From NCBI GenBank assembly GCA_030834905.1, contig JAUQWZ010000006.1:372001-436000 (forward strand): a DNA stretch of 64,000 nt, given 5' to 3'. Below are positions 1 to 8,880 of this stretch, one piece after another; within the stretch, counting starts at the first letter, position 1, and every line of letters begins with the position of its first letter. The position numbers and the translations under genes were made by a program. The notes below the pieces were generated by a model. That model was not told the DNA's origin. It worked only from the letters and a program-made list of their open reading frames with translations, and did no database searches. This DNA comes from Aggregatilineales bacterium. Lineage in GTDB: Bacteria; Chloroflexota; Anaerolineae; Aggregatilineales; Phototrophicaceae.

Positions 1-1716
1 CATCTCCCTGTCGCGCGCTTCCTGCTCGCGGCGCTCCATTTCGAGGATGCGGTTGGCTATCTGCCCGCCGTTAATGTCGCCCGCGCCGACCGCCGCCAGG
101 AAATCATCCAGCTTGTCGTAATTGAACCAGCCAGCAACCGTCTCGAACTGCATCACGTCGAGCAAGCCCAGGCGCTTCATCTCGCGTTCCAGCACCTCGC
201 GCCCGCTGATGATGTTCTTGTCGCGATTCTGCTTGCGGAACCAGTGGCGGATCTTGGTGCGCGCGCGCTCGGTCTTGACGTAACCGAGGTTTGGATTCAG
301 CCAGTCGAGGCTTGGTCCGCCGCGCTTCGAGGTCACAATCTCGACCTGATCGCCGGTTTGAAGCTGATGATCGAGGCTGACGAGCCGCCCGTGTACCTTC
401 GCCCCACGACAGCGATGCCCGATTTCGGTGTGGATGTGGTAGGCGAAGTCCACCGGCGTCGCGCCAGTCGGTAAATCGACAATATCGCCCTTCGGGGTGA
501 AGGCGTAAACCCGATCCTGGAAGACCTCCGTCTTCATCGTATTGACGAACGATGCCGCGTCTTCCGATTCCTGCCCGAATTCCATCAGCCGCCGCAGGTA
601 GCTGATGCGCTTCTCAAAGGCTTCGTCGTGCTTGCGCGCCCCGCCCTCTTTGTAGCGCCAGTGGGCGGCGATACCGTACTCGGCGTTTTCGTGCATTTCC
701 CAGGTACGAATCTGGATCTCAACCGTCTTGCCGTTCGAGTCCAGCACTGCCGTGTGCAGGCTCTGGTAGAAATTATCTTTTGGCGCGGCGATATAATCGT
801 CAAATTCGCCCGGAATCGGACGCCACAGGTTGTGAACCACGCCCAGCACCAGATAACACTGTGGGTTGGTGTCCACAATCACGCGCACCGCGCGCACGTC
901 ATAAATCTGCTCGAACGGCAGATGCTTGCGATCCATCTTCTTGTAGATGCTGAAGATATGTTTGGGGCGTCCGCTGATGGTGGCGTTGGTAATCCCGTAC
1001 TGCGCCAGTTCCTTACGCAGCACGTCGATCACGCTTTGCATGTAGGCTTCGCGGCTGGCGAGGCGCTCGTCAATACTCGCCGCAATCTCGCGGTAGGCGT
1101 CCGGCTCAAGATAGCGGAAGCTCAGGTCTTCCAGTTCCCACTTAATCTGCCAGATACCGAGGCGATTCGCCAGCGGTGCGAAGATGTCCAGCGTTTCCTG
1201 GGCGACCAACCGCTGCTTTTCGGCGGGCATGTAACCAAGCGTGCGCATGTTGTGCAGGCGGTCTGCCAGCTTGACGATGACGACGCGAACATCATCGCCC
1301 ATCGCCAGCGCCATCTTGCGGATGTATTCCAGCTCGCGGTCAATATGCCGACCGCGCTTATCGGCTTCAGATTTGATCGGTAAATTCTTGAGTTTGGTCA
1401 CGCCATCGACGATATTGGCGACGCTCGCGCCAAATTCGCGGCGGATTTCTTCCAGTGTAATGCTCGTATCTTCAATCAGATCGTGCATCAGCGCCGCGGC
1501 GATGGCTTCGGCGTCCAGGCGCATTTCCGCCAGGATATGGGCGACCGCCAGACAATGAGTGAAATACGGCTCGCCCGATTTGCGAAACTGTCCGGCGTGG
1601 GCGGCTTCCGCCTTGATGAAGGCGCGTTCAATCAGCGAGCGATCATTCGGTGAAAGCTCTGGGAGAAGATCGAGCAGGGTTTGCAGTTCAGTTGAGACGA
1701 CGGCGGTATGGCTCAT
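1..1716 (-). CDS. rel: Bifunctional (p)ppGpp synthetase/hydrolase, RelA/SpoT family (3' end outside window)
   Basis: Makes and degrades the stringent-response alarmone (p)ppGpp in the cytoplasm. Reading in from the ATG at 1716, 572 codons lie inside the window with no stop; the C-terminus continues beyond base 1. The N-terminal HD hydrolase domain shows HDLIED near residues 78-83, so the hydrolase looks active. The synthetase domain has FSIYKKMDRK and EYGIAAHWRYKEG. A TGS domain follows (VYAFTPKGDIVDLPTGAT). The end of the visible part is in the region between TGS and the C-terminal helical/ACT domains. Both catalytic domains appear intact, which fits a single long Rel enzyme. It diverges from moeA across about 270 bases. 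Confidence 0.95.
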   Translation of the reverse strand, partial: MSHTAVVSTELQTLLDLLPELSPNDRSLIERAFIKAEAAHAGQFRKSGEPYFTHCLAVAHILAEMRLDAEAIAAALMHDLIEDTSITLEEIRREFGASVANIVDGVTKLKNLPIKSEADKRGRHIDRELEYIRKMALAMGDDVRVVIVKLADRLHNMRTLGYMPAEKQRLVAQETLDIFAPLANRLGIWQIKWELEDLSFRYLEPDAYREIAASIDERLASREAYMQSVIDVLRKELAQYGITNATISGRPKHIFSIYKKMDRKHLPFEQIYDVRAVRVIVDTNPQCYLVLGVVHNLWRPIPGEFDDYIAAPKDNFYQSLHTAVLDSNGKTVEIQIRTWEMHENAEYGIAAHWRYKEGGARKHDEAFEKRISYLRRLMEFGQESEDAASFVNTMKTEVFQDRVYAFTPKGDIVDLPTGATPVDFAYHIHTEIGHRCRGAKVHGRLVSLDHQLQTGDQVEIVTSKRGGPSLDWLNPNLGYVKTERARTKIRHWFRKQNRDKNIISGREVLEREMKRLGLLDVMQFETVAGWFNYDKLDDFLAAVGAGDINGGQIANRILEMERREQEARDREM

Positions 1717-1788
1717 TCCATCCACCCTCACTTTTTCAGGTGTATCCAGCTATTCTACTACACTTCCGCGCCTGCGTCGTTAACCTGT

Positions 1789-1794
1789 TATAAT
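1789..1794 (+). promoter_or_regulatory. Candidate -10 box upstream of moeA
   Basis: A perfect TATAAT sits about 200 bases before the moeA GTG start in the divergent rel/moeA spacer. No good -35 is visible; the nearest match is TTCCGC 19 bases upstream. If used, the leader would contain the palindrome at 1825-1852. Confidence 0.3.
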
Positions 1795-1824
1795 TGGGCA
1801 TGGGGAATTGTGGTGACATATTCC

Positions 1825-1852
1825 GTAGGGGCGCAGCGTGCTGCGCCCCTAC
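1825..1852. repeat. Dispersed palindrome, symmetric GC-rich type
   Basis: Perfect inverted repeat with a 13-base arm GTAGGGGCGCAGC, a 2-base centre (GT) and its complement ending CCCCTAC. Near-identical copies lie at 19734-19761, 38347-38372 and 63601-63622, and related ones at 3775-3800, 12497-12522 and 40479-40506. One reading frame of the element translates as VGAQRAAPL, which creates spurious small ORFs. Confidence 0.9.
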
Positions 1853-1990
1853 ATGACCGCGATTTTTCCCCATTTCCCTATAATGCGCTTACCAGCCATT
1901 AAAGCAAGGCTTGCAGACCGCCCGGCGCAGCATTGCAATCGCGGTCAAAATTACGGATGAGTCTTAGGGTGCTGTTCCAGGTGAAAGATC

Positions 1991-3244
1991 GTGGATGAAT
2001 CTCAGCTATATAGTGTAGACGAGGCGGTTGCCCGGATTCTTACCGGCGTTCGCCGCCTGCCCGCTGAACAGGTGACGCTGCTGAACGCACTCGGACGCGC
2101 GCTGGCGGAAGATGTTCTCGCGCCTGTCTCGCTGCCGCCGTTCGCCAATTCCAGCATGGATGGCTACGCCGTCCGCGCGGCTGATATCGCCGCCGCATCT
2201 CAGGAAGCCCCCGCCCGCCTGAAAGTTGTGATGGACATTCCGGCGGGAACAGCCCCCGACCGTCCCATTAAGGCTGGACAAGCCGCCCGCATCATGACCG
2301 GCGCGCCGATGCCGGAAGGTGCCGACGCCGTCGTCCCGGTCGAGCAAACCGACCAGTCGTGGCGCGGCAGCGGCAGCGATCCGATGTCCGATCAGGTCGC
2401 CATCGTCAGCCCGGTTCGTTCGGGCGATTACGTCCGTCAGGTGGGCGACGACATGGCAGCCGGGCAGGTGGTGCTGCAAGCGGGAACGATAGTGCGCGCG
2501 CAGGAACTGGGCGTGCTTGCCGGAATTGGCTGCGGTCAGGTGAACGTGGTTCGCCAGCCGCGCGTCGCCATCGTCAGCACTGGCGACGAACTGGTAGATG
2601 TGGACGACCCGCTGACGCCCGGCAAAATTCGCGACGTGAACAGCTACACGCTGCATGGGCTGGTGCTGGCATACGGCGGCATTCCGATCCGCATTCCCAC
2701 CGCCCGCGACACGCTGGAAGATGTGCGCCGCCGCTTTGACGAGGCGCTGGCACACCAGCCTGATCTGATCGTCAGTTCAGCGGGCGTATCGGTGGGCGCT
2801 TACGACGTGGTGCGCGCGGTGCTGGACGAGCTTGGCAAGATCGATTTCTGGCGCGTCAACCTGCGTCCGGGCAAGCCGCTTGCCTATGGAAATCTGCGCG
2901 GGGTGCCGTTTTTCGGCTTACCCGGCAATCCAGTATCCGCTATGGTGACGTATGATGTTTTTGTACGACCTGTCCTGTTGAGGCTGACGGGCAGACCCGA
3001 CGCGCTGCCGACGGTGCAGGCGGTCATGGGCGAATCCTTACTTTCGGATGGTCGGCGGAGTTATCTCCGTGTTAAAATGACCAACGAGAATGGCACGTTT
3101 ATCGCCCATACCACTGGCACGCAGAGTTCGAGCGCGCTGCTGTCGATGGTACAGGCAGATGGGCTGCTTATCATCCCTGAAGGCATCACCGAGGTGACGG
3201 CGGGACAATCGTTCGCAGTGCGCCTTTTACATACTATTGAGTGA
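1991..3244 (+). CDS. moeA: Molybdopterin molybdotransferase MoeA
   Basis: Inserts molybdate into adenylated molybdopterin in the last step of molybdenum cofactor synthesis. The 417-residue length is normal. Family features include the N-terminal VDEAVARIL segment, the SSMDGYAVR loop, TGDELV, SAGVSVGAYDVV and FGLPGNPVSAMVTYDVFVRP, followed by the small C-terminal beta-barrel. The GTG start is preceded by AGGTGA at suitable spacing. The stop overlaps an upstream in-frame extension of the VKOR gene, so the two are probably co-transcribed. A molybdoenzyme requirement fits the purine-catabolic genes elsewhere in the window, which are normally linked to molybdenum hydroxylases. Confidence 0.95.
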   Translation: MDESQLYSVDEAVARILTGVRRLPAEQVTLLNALGRALAEDVLAPVSLPPFANSSMDGYAVRAADIAAASQEAPARLKVVMDIPAGTAPDRPIKAGQAARIMTGAPMPEGADAVVPVEQTDQSWRGSGSDPMSDQVAIVSPVRSGDYVRQVGDDMAAGQVVLQAGTIVRAQELGVLAGIGCGQVNVVRQPRVAIVSTGDELVDVDDPLTPGKIRDVNSYTLHGLVLAYGGIPIRIPTARDTLEDVRRRFDEALAHQPDLIVSSAGVSVGAYDVVRAVLDELGKIDFWRVNLRPGKPLAYGNLRGVPFFGLPGNPVSAMVTYDVFVRPVLLRLTGRPDALPTVQAVMGESLLSDGRRSYLRVKMTNENGTFIAHTTGTQSSSALLSMVQADGLLIIPEGITEVTAGQSFAVRLLHTIE

Positions 3245-3251
3245 GGATTCT

Positions 3252-3743
3252 ATGTCTACCGCAGTACAACCCGCGCCGCAGGGCGTGGACTCCGCGCCGC
3301 GCCGCAGCACGCTAAAGACTCTCAGCTACATCTTCATCGCCATCGCCATGCTTTCATCCGGCTACCTGACCTACGCCAAGCTGGCGAACACGAGCATGAT
3401 CTGCATTGAAGGCAGCTCGGTTTTTAACTGCGAAGTGGTCGAAAACAGCGCCTATGCCTCGATCATGGGCATTCCAACCGCCCTGCTCGGCTTTCTCACC
3501 TACACTACCATTATGGCGCTGCTCATTCTGGAGAACCGCGTCGCTCTCCTGCGCGAATACGGCTTGATGATCATTTTTGGCATCAGCCTGTTTGCCTTTG
3601 CCTATCACAGCTACCTCACTTACACGGCGTTTTACACCCTGGGCGCGGTCTGCCCCTGGTGCCTGCTCTGTCACATCATGGTCACGCTGCACCTGATCGT
3701 CACCGGTATCCGCCTGTGGCGCTCGCTGCAAACGGCAGAATAA
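3252..3743 (+). CDS. Vitamin K epoxide reductase (VKOR) family protein
   Basis: Membrane quinone reductase that reoxidises disulfide-forming partners; in bacteria VKOR replaces DsbB. The 163-residue protein has about four membrane helices. It carries the paired loop cysteines (CIEGSSVFNCEVV, with the conserved Ser nearby) and the CPWC redox motif of the last helices. No thioredoxin domain is fused, so a separate DsbA-like partner is expected. The start at 3252 is chosen because GAGTGAGG lies 5 bases before it; the in-frame ATG at 3237 overlaps moeA and lacks such a site. Confidence 0.88.
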   Translation: MSTAVQPAPQGVDSAPRRSTLKTLSYIFIAIAMLSSGYLTYAKLANTSMICIEGSSVFNCEVVENSAYASIMGIPTALLGFLTYTTIMALLILENRVALLREYGLMIIFGISLFAFAYHSYLTYTAFYTLGAVCPWCLLCHIMVTLHLIVTGIRLWRSLQTAE

Positions 3744-3774
3744 GCGCCGTCTGCGATTTAACGATGTAGGTACA

Positions 3775-3800
3775 GTGGGCGGGTTCTAAATCCGCCCCTA
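3775..3800. repeat. Palindrome between convergent genes, likely two-way terminator
   Basis: Inverted repeat GTGGGCGGGTT / CTA / AATCCGCCCC followed by TA, a variant of the dispersed GTAGGGG...CCCCTAC family. It separates the end of the VKOR gene from the end of the minus-strand membrane gene. The final CTA supplies the TAG stop of that gene (3798-3800). It could stop transcription in both directions, though there is no clear T-tract. Confidence 0.6.
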
Positions 3801-4796
3801 TGCCTTTACTTCTCCGCTTTCAGCTTCAATACCCCGACTCACCTTGTCCGGCTTCGCGCCGGGACGCAGCAGCCACCAGACCGCCAGCGGGAACACCATC
3901 GCCAGGTATTTTGACCACGGCGTCTGAAACATCGGCGGCAGGATGAGCAGCCACGCGGCTGCCCAGAGCCATAATCGCGCCCGTCCCTGAGCGCGCCCAA
4001 TGGCGGGAATCAGTACAATCAGGTGTACCTGCATCAGATATGGCACCAGGAAAGACCCGGCTGCCATCAGCCGAAGCGGGTCAGCATTAGAACACAGCAG
4101 CAGCACTATTCCGACGCCCAGAACCGGCAGCCCCAGAACCTGCCAGCCCATCGCAATCGGGTGTCCTACCAGATGAGACAGCGCGGTCACCATCTCAAGG
4201 GGCCACCATCCCCAGATCAGCAGCGAGATGGCAACCGTGATGACGCCCACCACCATCCAGCCGCGCCGGGCAAGGATGCCCCATGCCGCCACCTGGGGCT
4301 TGATCAGCACCAGCCACATACCGGGCGGCAGCGCCACCAGCCCCAGCAGCACCACAGCGTCAATCGTCCCCTGCCACATCAGCATCCAGACCGGCGGAGT
4401 CAGCACCGCCAGCAGTGCCGCGCCAAGCATGGATGAGCGAGAAAACAGCTTCGATTCCCGCGCCGCTGCTACCGCTATCGTCATCAGCAGCAGCGCATTG
4501 AGCAGAGAAAGCCCCTGTCGCCAGGGTAAAGCGGTGAGAGGCTTCAGAACGACTGCCGTCCAGGGCGGATAATATGCCAGCTCGCCTTCGACAAAATAGG
4601 TATACCAGTCGGATCCCAGCATCGGCAGGCGATCTACCAACGCCCACAGCAGCAGCCCCCCGCTAATGCACGCCAGTGTCGCCCGCCAGTCAAACGGCGT
4701 GCTTTGCCGCCATGATGGCTGAAATTGCGCCAGAAGCGCGCGTATCCGGTTCAAAACTCCCGTCTCTGGCATCACCCCTGGTCGAATATCCGCCAT
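3798..4796 (-). CDS. Polytopic membrane protein, possibly DUF2029/GT87-like glycosyltransferase
   Basis: A 332-residue protein with about eight hydrophobic segments from residue 40 onward. The order of motifs (DWYTYFVEGELAYYPPW, then ALPWRQGLSLLNALLL, then a KPQ tripeptide in LVLIKPQVAAWG) resembles the polyprenyl-phosphate-sugar mannosyltransferases of the DUF2029/GT87 group, where KPQ is conserved. I see no other catalytic signature, and it is shorter than typical members, so the family call is tentative. It is transcribed alone, convergent with the VKOR gene. The stop codon lies in a palindromic repeat. Confidence 0.5.
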   Translation of the reverse strand: MADIRPGVMPETGVLNRIRALLAQFQPSWRQSTPFDWRATLACISGGLLLWALVDRLPMLGSDWYTYFVEGELAYYPPWTAVVLKPLTALPWRQGLSLLNALLLMTIAVAAARESKLFSRSSMLGAALLAVLTPPVWMLMWQGTIDAVVLLGLVALPPGMWLVLIKPQVAAWGILARRGWMVVGVITVAISLLIWGWWPLEMVTALSHLVGHPIAMGWQVLGLPVLGVGIVLLLCSNADPLRLMAAGSFLVPYLMQVHLIVLIPAIGRAQGRARLWLWAAAWLLILPPMFQTPWSKYLAMVFPLAVWWLLRPGAKPDKVSRGIEAESGEVKA

Positions 4797-4910
4797 AGCG
4801 CCCCGCGTAAATAGTCGAATCAGCTACCATGATAAGCTGAGTTCGTCACCGAAGGCATAAAGGAAGCGGCTGGTCAGCGAACCCGCGCTTCGCCCGCCAA
4901 AAACCCAAAC

Positions 4911-4942
4911 AAAAAAGGCACGTTCGATGATCGAACATGCCT
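4911..4942 (-). terminator. Intrinsic terminator of the S1-protein operon
   Basis: On the minus strand a 12-bp imperfect stem (AGGCATGTTCGA / TCGAACGTGCCT) is followed by six T residues, 41 bases after the stop of the S1-domain gene. This is a classic factor-independent terminator. Confidence 0.85.
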
Positions 4943-4982
4943 GTCTTGCCGCGTATCGTGAGGAAACTGAGCCGCGCCGCGC

Positions 4983-5708
4983 TTATTTGTGGCTGCGCAG
5001 CGTCCGCTCGAAAATGTCTTCGAGGTCGTTCTGGCGGCGCTCGCGCCGGTCACGCTTGTGACTGCGCTTGCTGCTGCGCTCTGGCAGCGGCTGTCCGTTG
5101 GCTTCCATGGCGCGGCGCAGTGCCAGTTCCATGGCGGTTGGCAGCCCCTCGTCCGATTCTTCCACCGGAACCTGTGGCTTCTCAGCCTGTTCTTCCATTG
5201 CCTTCAGGCTCAGGTCAATGCGCTTCTGCTTGCGGTTCAGCTTGATGATCCGCGCGCGTACTTCGTCGCCCACTTTCACCACGTCCGACGGCGAATTGAC
5301 AAAGCCGCTTGCCAGTTCAGAAACGTGGATCATACCGGGGCGTTCAGCACCAATATCAATGAACACGCCGAACTTCTCCAGACGCACGACCTTGCCATTA
5401 ACCGCGTCGCCAATCTTCATGTCATCCCATGAAACCGCCGGAGGTTTCACCAGCGACAGAGCGATACGGTTGTTTTCCTGCTCAACCTTCAGGACATAAA
5501 CGCTGACGGTTTCGCCCACTTTGACGACATCCTCGACGTTACGGACGTTTGGCTTTCCCAACTGGGAAATGTGTAGCAAACCATCCGTCCCGACGCCGAT
5601 ATCGACAAACGCTCCGTAAAGCTCAATCCGCTTGACGGTGCCGGGGACTTCCATCCCTGCTTCAAGTTCGCTAATCGAACCCGGCGCTTTTGTTGTTTCC
5701 TCACTCAT
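4983..5708 (-). CDS. S1 RNA-binding domain protein (two S1 repeats)
   Basis: A 241-residue protein with two S1 OB-fold domains at roughly residues 18-90 and 95-172. Both show the typical pattern (GTVKRIELYGAFVDIG...GLLHISQL and GKVVRLEKFGVFIDIG...GMIHVSEL). The tail, from about residue 175, is charged and rich in Arg/Lys and Glu. It resembles a short form of ribosomal protein S1 and probably binds mRNA or ribosomes. The exact role cannot be read from sequence. It follows the lipoprotein gene by 19 bases and ends at a strong terminator, so the two genes likely form an operon. Confidence 0.85.
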   Translation of the reverse strand: MSEETTKAPGSISELEAGMEVPGTVKRIELYGAFVDIGVGTDGLLHISQLGKPNVRNVEDVVKVGETVSVYVLKVEQENNRIALSLVKPPAVSWDDMKIGDAVNGKVVRLEKFGVFIDIGAERPGMIHVSELASGFVNSPSDVVKVGDEVRARIIKLNRKQKRIDLSLKAMEEQAEKPQVPVEESDEGLPTAMELALRRAMEANGQPLPERSSKRSHKRDRRERRQNDLEDIFERTLRSHK

Positions 5709-5727
5709 GCGAACGCACTCCTTCTTC

Positions 5728-6408
5728 CTATCCGCCGGGGGTGGGCGTTAATGTCACGCTCGGCGTGATCTCCAATTCACTCTCTTCATAAGCCTGATAG
5801 GACTGATAGCCCTCCCAGGCTTGCAATTCGCTGGTTTGCAGAAGCAGATCCATCTCATCCTGCTTCAGATACAGGACACCAATGATTTCGCTGGTTTCAC
5901 TCAACGATCCGGTCGTGCCTTCAACAAATACGTACAGCACCATCGGAACCGTCGGGAAGATAATGTTCATAACCGCCTGATCGTCCGAGAACGGGCTGCC
6001 GATGAGATAAGCTGGCTCGCCCTTCGCATCGATGACATCGCCAAGCAGGACGTTTGGCGCGACGCGCAGGAACATGATATCGACGACTTCGCCGTCTTCA
6101 GAGTACATCTGGCAGCAGGCGGTTTCCGTATTCGCCTGCTGGAATTCAGCCACAATCGCGACACCGTCTTCTTCCTGCTGGGTTGTAGGATCGCTCAGGC
6201 TGGGATCGTCTTCGACAATAGTGAGCGCCTCGCTCCATGAGGTTTGACCGGGCGTAATGCCGCGCCAGCAGGGTGCCGCGCAGGGTTCGTCACTGATCAG
6301 ACTGGTATCTTGAAGCAGATTAGGATCGCGAAGTTCAGGCGGGGGCTGGCAGGCAGCAAAAACAAAAACCAGGGCAAGAAGACCAGGCAGGAGGAATCGT
6401 AATCGCAT
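5728..6408 (-). CDS. Secreted lipoprotein of unknown function
   Basis: The N-terminus is a lipoprotein signal (MRLRFLLPGLLALVFVFAAC) with the lipobox cysteine at residue 20. The mature part of about 206 residues is acidic and contains two close cysteine pairs (EPCAAPC and TACCQM). The segment PCAAPCWRGITPGQTS recurs in many Chloroflexota lipoproteins as I remember them, but I cannot assign a function. It is first in a probable operon with the S1-domain gene. Confidence 0.75.
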   Translation of the reverse strand: MRLRFLLPGLLALVFVFAACQPPPELRDPNLLQDTSLISDEPCAAPCWRGITPGQTSWSEALTIVEDDPSLSDPTTQQEEDGVAIVAEFQQANTETACCQMYSEDGEVVDIMFLRVAPNVLLGDVIDAKGEPAYLIGSPFSDDQAVMNIIFPTVPMVLYVFVEGTTGSLSETSEIIGVLYLKQDEMDLLLQTSELQAWEGYQSYQAYEESELEITPSVTLTPTPGG

Positions 6409-6448
6409 CGACTAATACGCTTTCATCTGTAGAGAGTTGGTTTTGACC

Positions 6449-6471
6449 GGGGCAGACTTTTCGCCTGCCCC
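6449..6471 (-). terminator. Hairpin after the PPC-repeat gene
   Basis: Inverted repeat GGGGCAG / 9-base loop / CTGCCCC between the minus-strand PPC-repeat gene (ends 6502) and the lipoprotein start (6408). Only a weak T-run follows on the minus strand, so this is a probable but unproven terminator. Confidence 0.45.
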
Positions 6472-6501
6472 GATGGTATGTTTCTTCAATAGCCTGGACA
6501 A

Positions 6502-8661
6502 TCAGCTTTGTTGCGAGTAGGTCAACTGGTACGTGCCGGTAGTGCCGCCGTACAAGCCGCCAAAGTGAGTGGCAATAATAATATATCGCCCATCTTCTGG
6601 CAAGGTGAGATTAGCGATGAGCGAATTCGTGTTCTCACCTGCGACGGCGTCATCATTCTGCGCCACCAGATTTCCCGAAGGTCCGATCAGATAGAGCGAT
6701 GTATCGAGCGTGCCCGATGTGTTATTGATGCCAATCGTGACCACATCGGTCGCCGACGCCGTGAACGTGTACAAATCGAACTTGTTGTCCGGCGTAATGC
6801 TGCCGTTGACCGGCGCGCCCGCTTCAATTTCAACCGCATTCTCCAGCTCAGTGGTGTAGTCGAGATCGTCAACCCCGCGAATGATGCCGCCGGGACCGGT
6901 CTGCGCAGCGCCGTCGGGCGCGATCGTGAAGCTGGTCAGATAGCGCTCGCCAAGCTGTGGGATGCCGGAGTCAGTGAAAATCTCCTGACCGTTCAGCGTG
7001 ACGAACAACTGGAAATTGACCGGATCAACTGTGTTACCGCAGTCGCTCTGGAACCACACTTCCACCTCATATGAGCCGGGGCGGGGCGCGGGCGCTGCGG
7101 GCCAGTAAATGTACGAGAACGGCGTGCCCTCAGATACGCGGCATCCGACATTTCCGGCAGCGGCAAGCTGCCCGCCGCTGGGAAGCTGCGGCACGTCATC
7201 GTAGACGGCGTTGCCGGACGGCTCGCGAACGAGAAGCTGCATATCCGCCGTCGTATTGCCAAACCAGATCAGCCGGATTTCAAGCGAACCGGCTGGCAGG
7301 TTGGCAAAGGCTTCAGGCAGATTGGTCGCCTGGGCGCTGATCGAGAGATTGTAAGCACCCTCAGTGCCGCCGATGTCAGTGCCATAGCGGGTGGCGACGA
7401 TGGTATAGGTTCCCTGGGTCGAAAGCAGGATATTGCTTAGCACCGCGTCGGTAAAACCCAGCCCAAGATCATCGTTGAAACGGATGCTGTTTCCGTTAGC
7501 ATCCAGCAGCACCAGGAACGTATCCAGGCTGCCAGATTGAGCATCCATCGAGATCGTCACCAGATCATTGGCGACTGCCTGGAAGGAATAGGCTTGATAG
7601 GGTTGTTCATTGGTGATGGTGCCGTTGACCGCTGAACCGATCTCAACTGGCACTGCCGCCGCCATAATTTCCGAAGCCGACGCCGGAAGTGAATTGAGGT
7701 CAACCACACCGCTCGCGGGGTTGAGCGCCGCCGAGCCATCCGAGTTCACGTCGAAGCTGAAAATGAAGACGCCGCCTTCCTGAAGCGTGCCTTCGACGGG
7801 CGTCAGCGCGGTACCATCCACCACCAGCGAAACTGTGAACGATGCCGAAGTGGCATCGGCGCACGCCTGCTGGAAGTAGATCAGCACTTCATAGCTGCCC
7901 GTTGGCACGCCGCCCGGCGACCAGGTTGCGGTTTCGGTGGGCGAATCGGCGGACGTAACAGCGCAGCCCTGGTTAATATTGGGGCTGATGGTGCCGCCGC
8001 TGGCAGTCGTTGGCGCTTCCCAGTACAGCGAGCCGCCGACCGGGTCGCGCACTTCAAGGTCGAGATCGTCGGTCGAAGCCCACGTGAGCGCCACCTGAAT
8101 GCCGCTGGTGGTCACGACCTGCCCGGCGTCGGGCGTTGTATCCGCCGTGGAATCAGTCTCAGGGGAAGCGGTGGTGTCGGTTTCCACATCGGTCGTCGAT
8201 TCGATCACCGGTTCGAGTGTCGCTTCCGGTTGGGCGGTTCCTTCTGCTGGCAGCGAATCCACCACCATCGTGAATTCAACCCGGTTCACCGACGCAATAC
8301 CACCCGCTTTGAATACGGCAATGTAATATGTTCCGGCTTCCGGCAGCGTGACGGATTCCACTACAAGTTCGCCATCCACGTCGTCATCAACTGCCTGCAT
8401 AACCTGCTCGCCTGCTGCGTTGGTGATAAAAACCGCCAGTGGAATACCGATCTCGTTGGTGGCGGTTAGCGCCAGTGTCTCGTCCGCAGCACCTTCAATG
8501 CTGTACACCTGCGCGATACTGCTGGCGTCGAGCACACCCGTGACAGGCGTCCCCAATTCCAGCGCCCGCGCCTCGGTACCCTGCGCCGACACGATCAGCG
8601 TCGCCGACAGAACAGCTATCAGACACAGTGGCAGCCACAGCCGCTTTTGTTTTCCAAGCAT
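6502..8661 (-). CDS. Secreted PPC-repeat protein
   Basis: A 719-residue exported protein. The ATG at 8661 is chosen because AGGAGG stands 10 bases upstream and a signal peptide follows at once (MLGKQKRLWLPLCLIAVLSA). The mature chain alternates two module types. Three pre-peptidase C-terminal (PPC) beta-sandwiches (VTGVLDASSIAQVYSIEG, VNGTITNEQPYQAYSFQA, VNGSITPDNKFDLYTFTA) surround two modules with an LTWAS..DLDLEVRDP or LIWFG..ADMQLLVREP pattern. A Thr/Glu-rich linker lies near residues 155-190. No protease domain is attached. It is probably a cell-surface or matrix protein; substrate unknown. Confidence 0.8.
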   Translation of the reverse strand: MLGKQKRLWLPLCLIAVLSATLIVSAQGTEARALELGTPVTGVLDASSIAQVYSIEGAADETLALTATNEIGIPLAVFITNAAGEQVMQAVDDDVDGELVVESVTLPEAGTYYIAVFKAGGIASVNRVEFTMVVDSLPAEGTAQPEATLEPVIESTTDVETDTTASPETDSTADTTPDAGQVVTTSGIQVALTWASTDDLDLEVRDPVGGSLYWEAPTTASGGTISPNINQGCAVTSADSPTETATWSPGGVPTGSYEVLIYFQQACADATSASFTVSLVVDGTALTPVEGTLQEGGVFIFSFDVNSDGSAALNPASGVVDLNSLPASASEIMAAAVPVEIGSAVNGTITNEQPYQAYSFQAVANDLVTISMDAQSGSLDTFLVLLDANGNSIRFNDDLGLGFTDAVLSNILLSTQGTYTIVATRYGTDIGGTEGAYNLSISAQATNLPEAFANLPAGSLEIRLIWFGNTTADMQLLVREPSGNAVYDDVPQLPSGGQLAAAGNVGCRVSEGTPFSYIYWPAAPAPRPGSYEVEVWFQSDCGNTVDPVNFQLFVTLNGQEIFTDSGIPQLGERYLTSFTIAPDGAAQTGPGGIIRGVDDLDYTTELENAVEIEAGAPVNGSITPDNKFDLYTFTASATDVVTIGINNTSGTLDTSLYLIGPSGNLVAQNDDAVAGENTNSLIANLTLPEDGRYIIIATHFGGLYGGTTGTYQLTYSQQS

Positions 8662-8779
8662 GGACTGTTGTCCTCCTACGGTCACACAAGAAACTGCTCT
8701 GGCAAGTGTAACCGAAAGCCGATTCAAGTGCTATGGACAAACTCTACGCTTGCCCAGCGCTCCACAGCATACGCGCCTG

Positions 8780-8804
8780 GTAGGGACACGACACAGTCGT
8801 GTCC
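8780..8804. repeat. Single hairpin of the GTAGGGACAC family
   Basis: GTAG followed by the stem GGACACGAC / ACA / GTCGTGTCC and then GCC, in the divergence-free spacer between the M23 gene's end and the PPC-repeat gene's start. It is one half of the doublets seen at 21567, 22422, 29494 and 44590. Confidence 0.85.
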
Positions 8805-8880
8805 GCCACAATGTGGTATCCCGACATGCGCCGACTTTAGATGATCGCGCGAAACTGTGTATCCAGAGGTGATGTTTCGG

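Noticed and set aside
1708..1902. Small plus-strand frame upstream of moeA
   Set aside because: It translates the palindrome (VGAQRAAPL) and overlaps the start of rel; it is not a credible gene.
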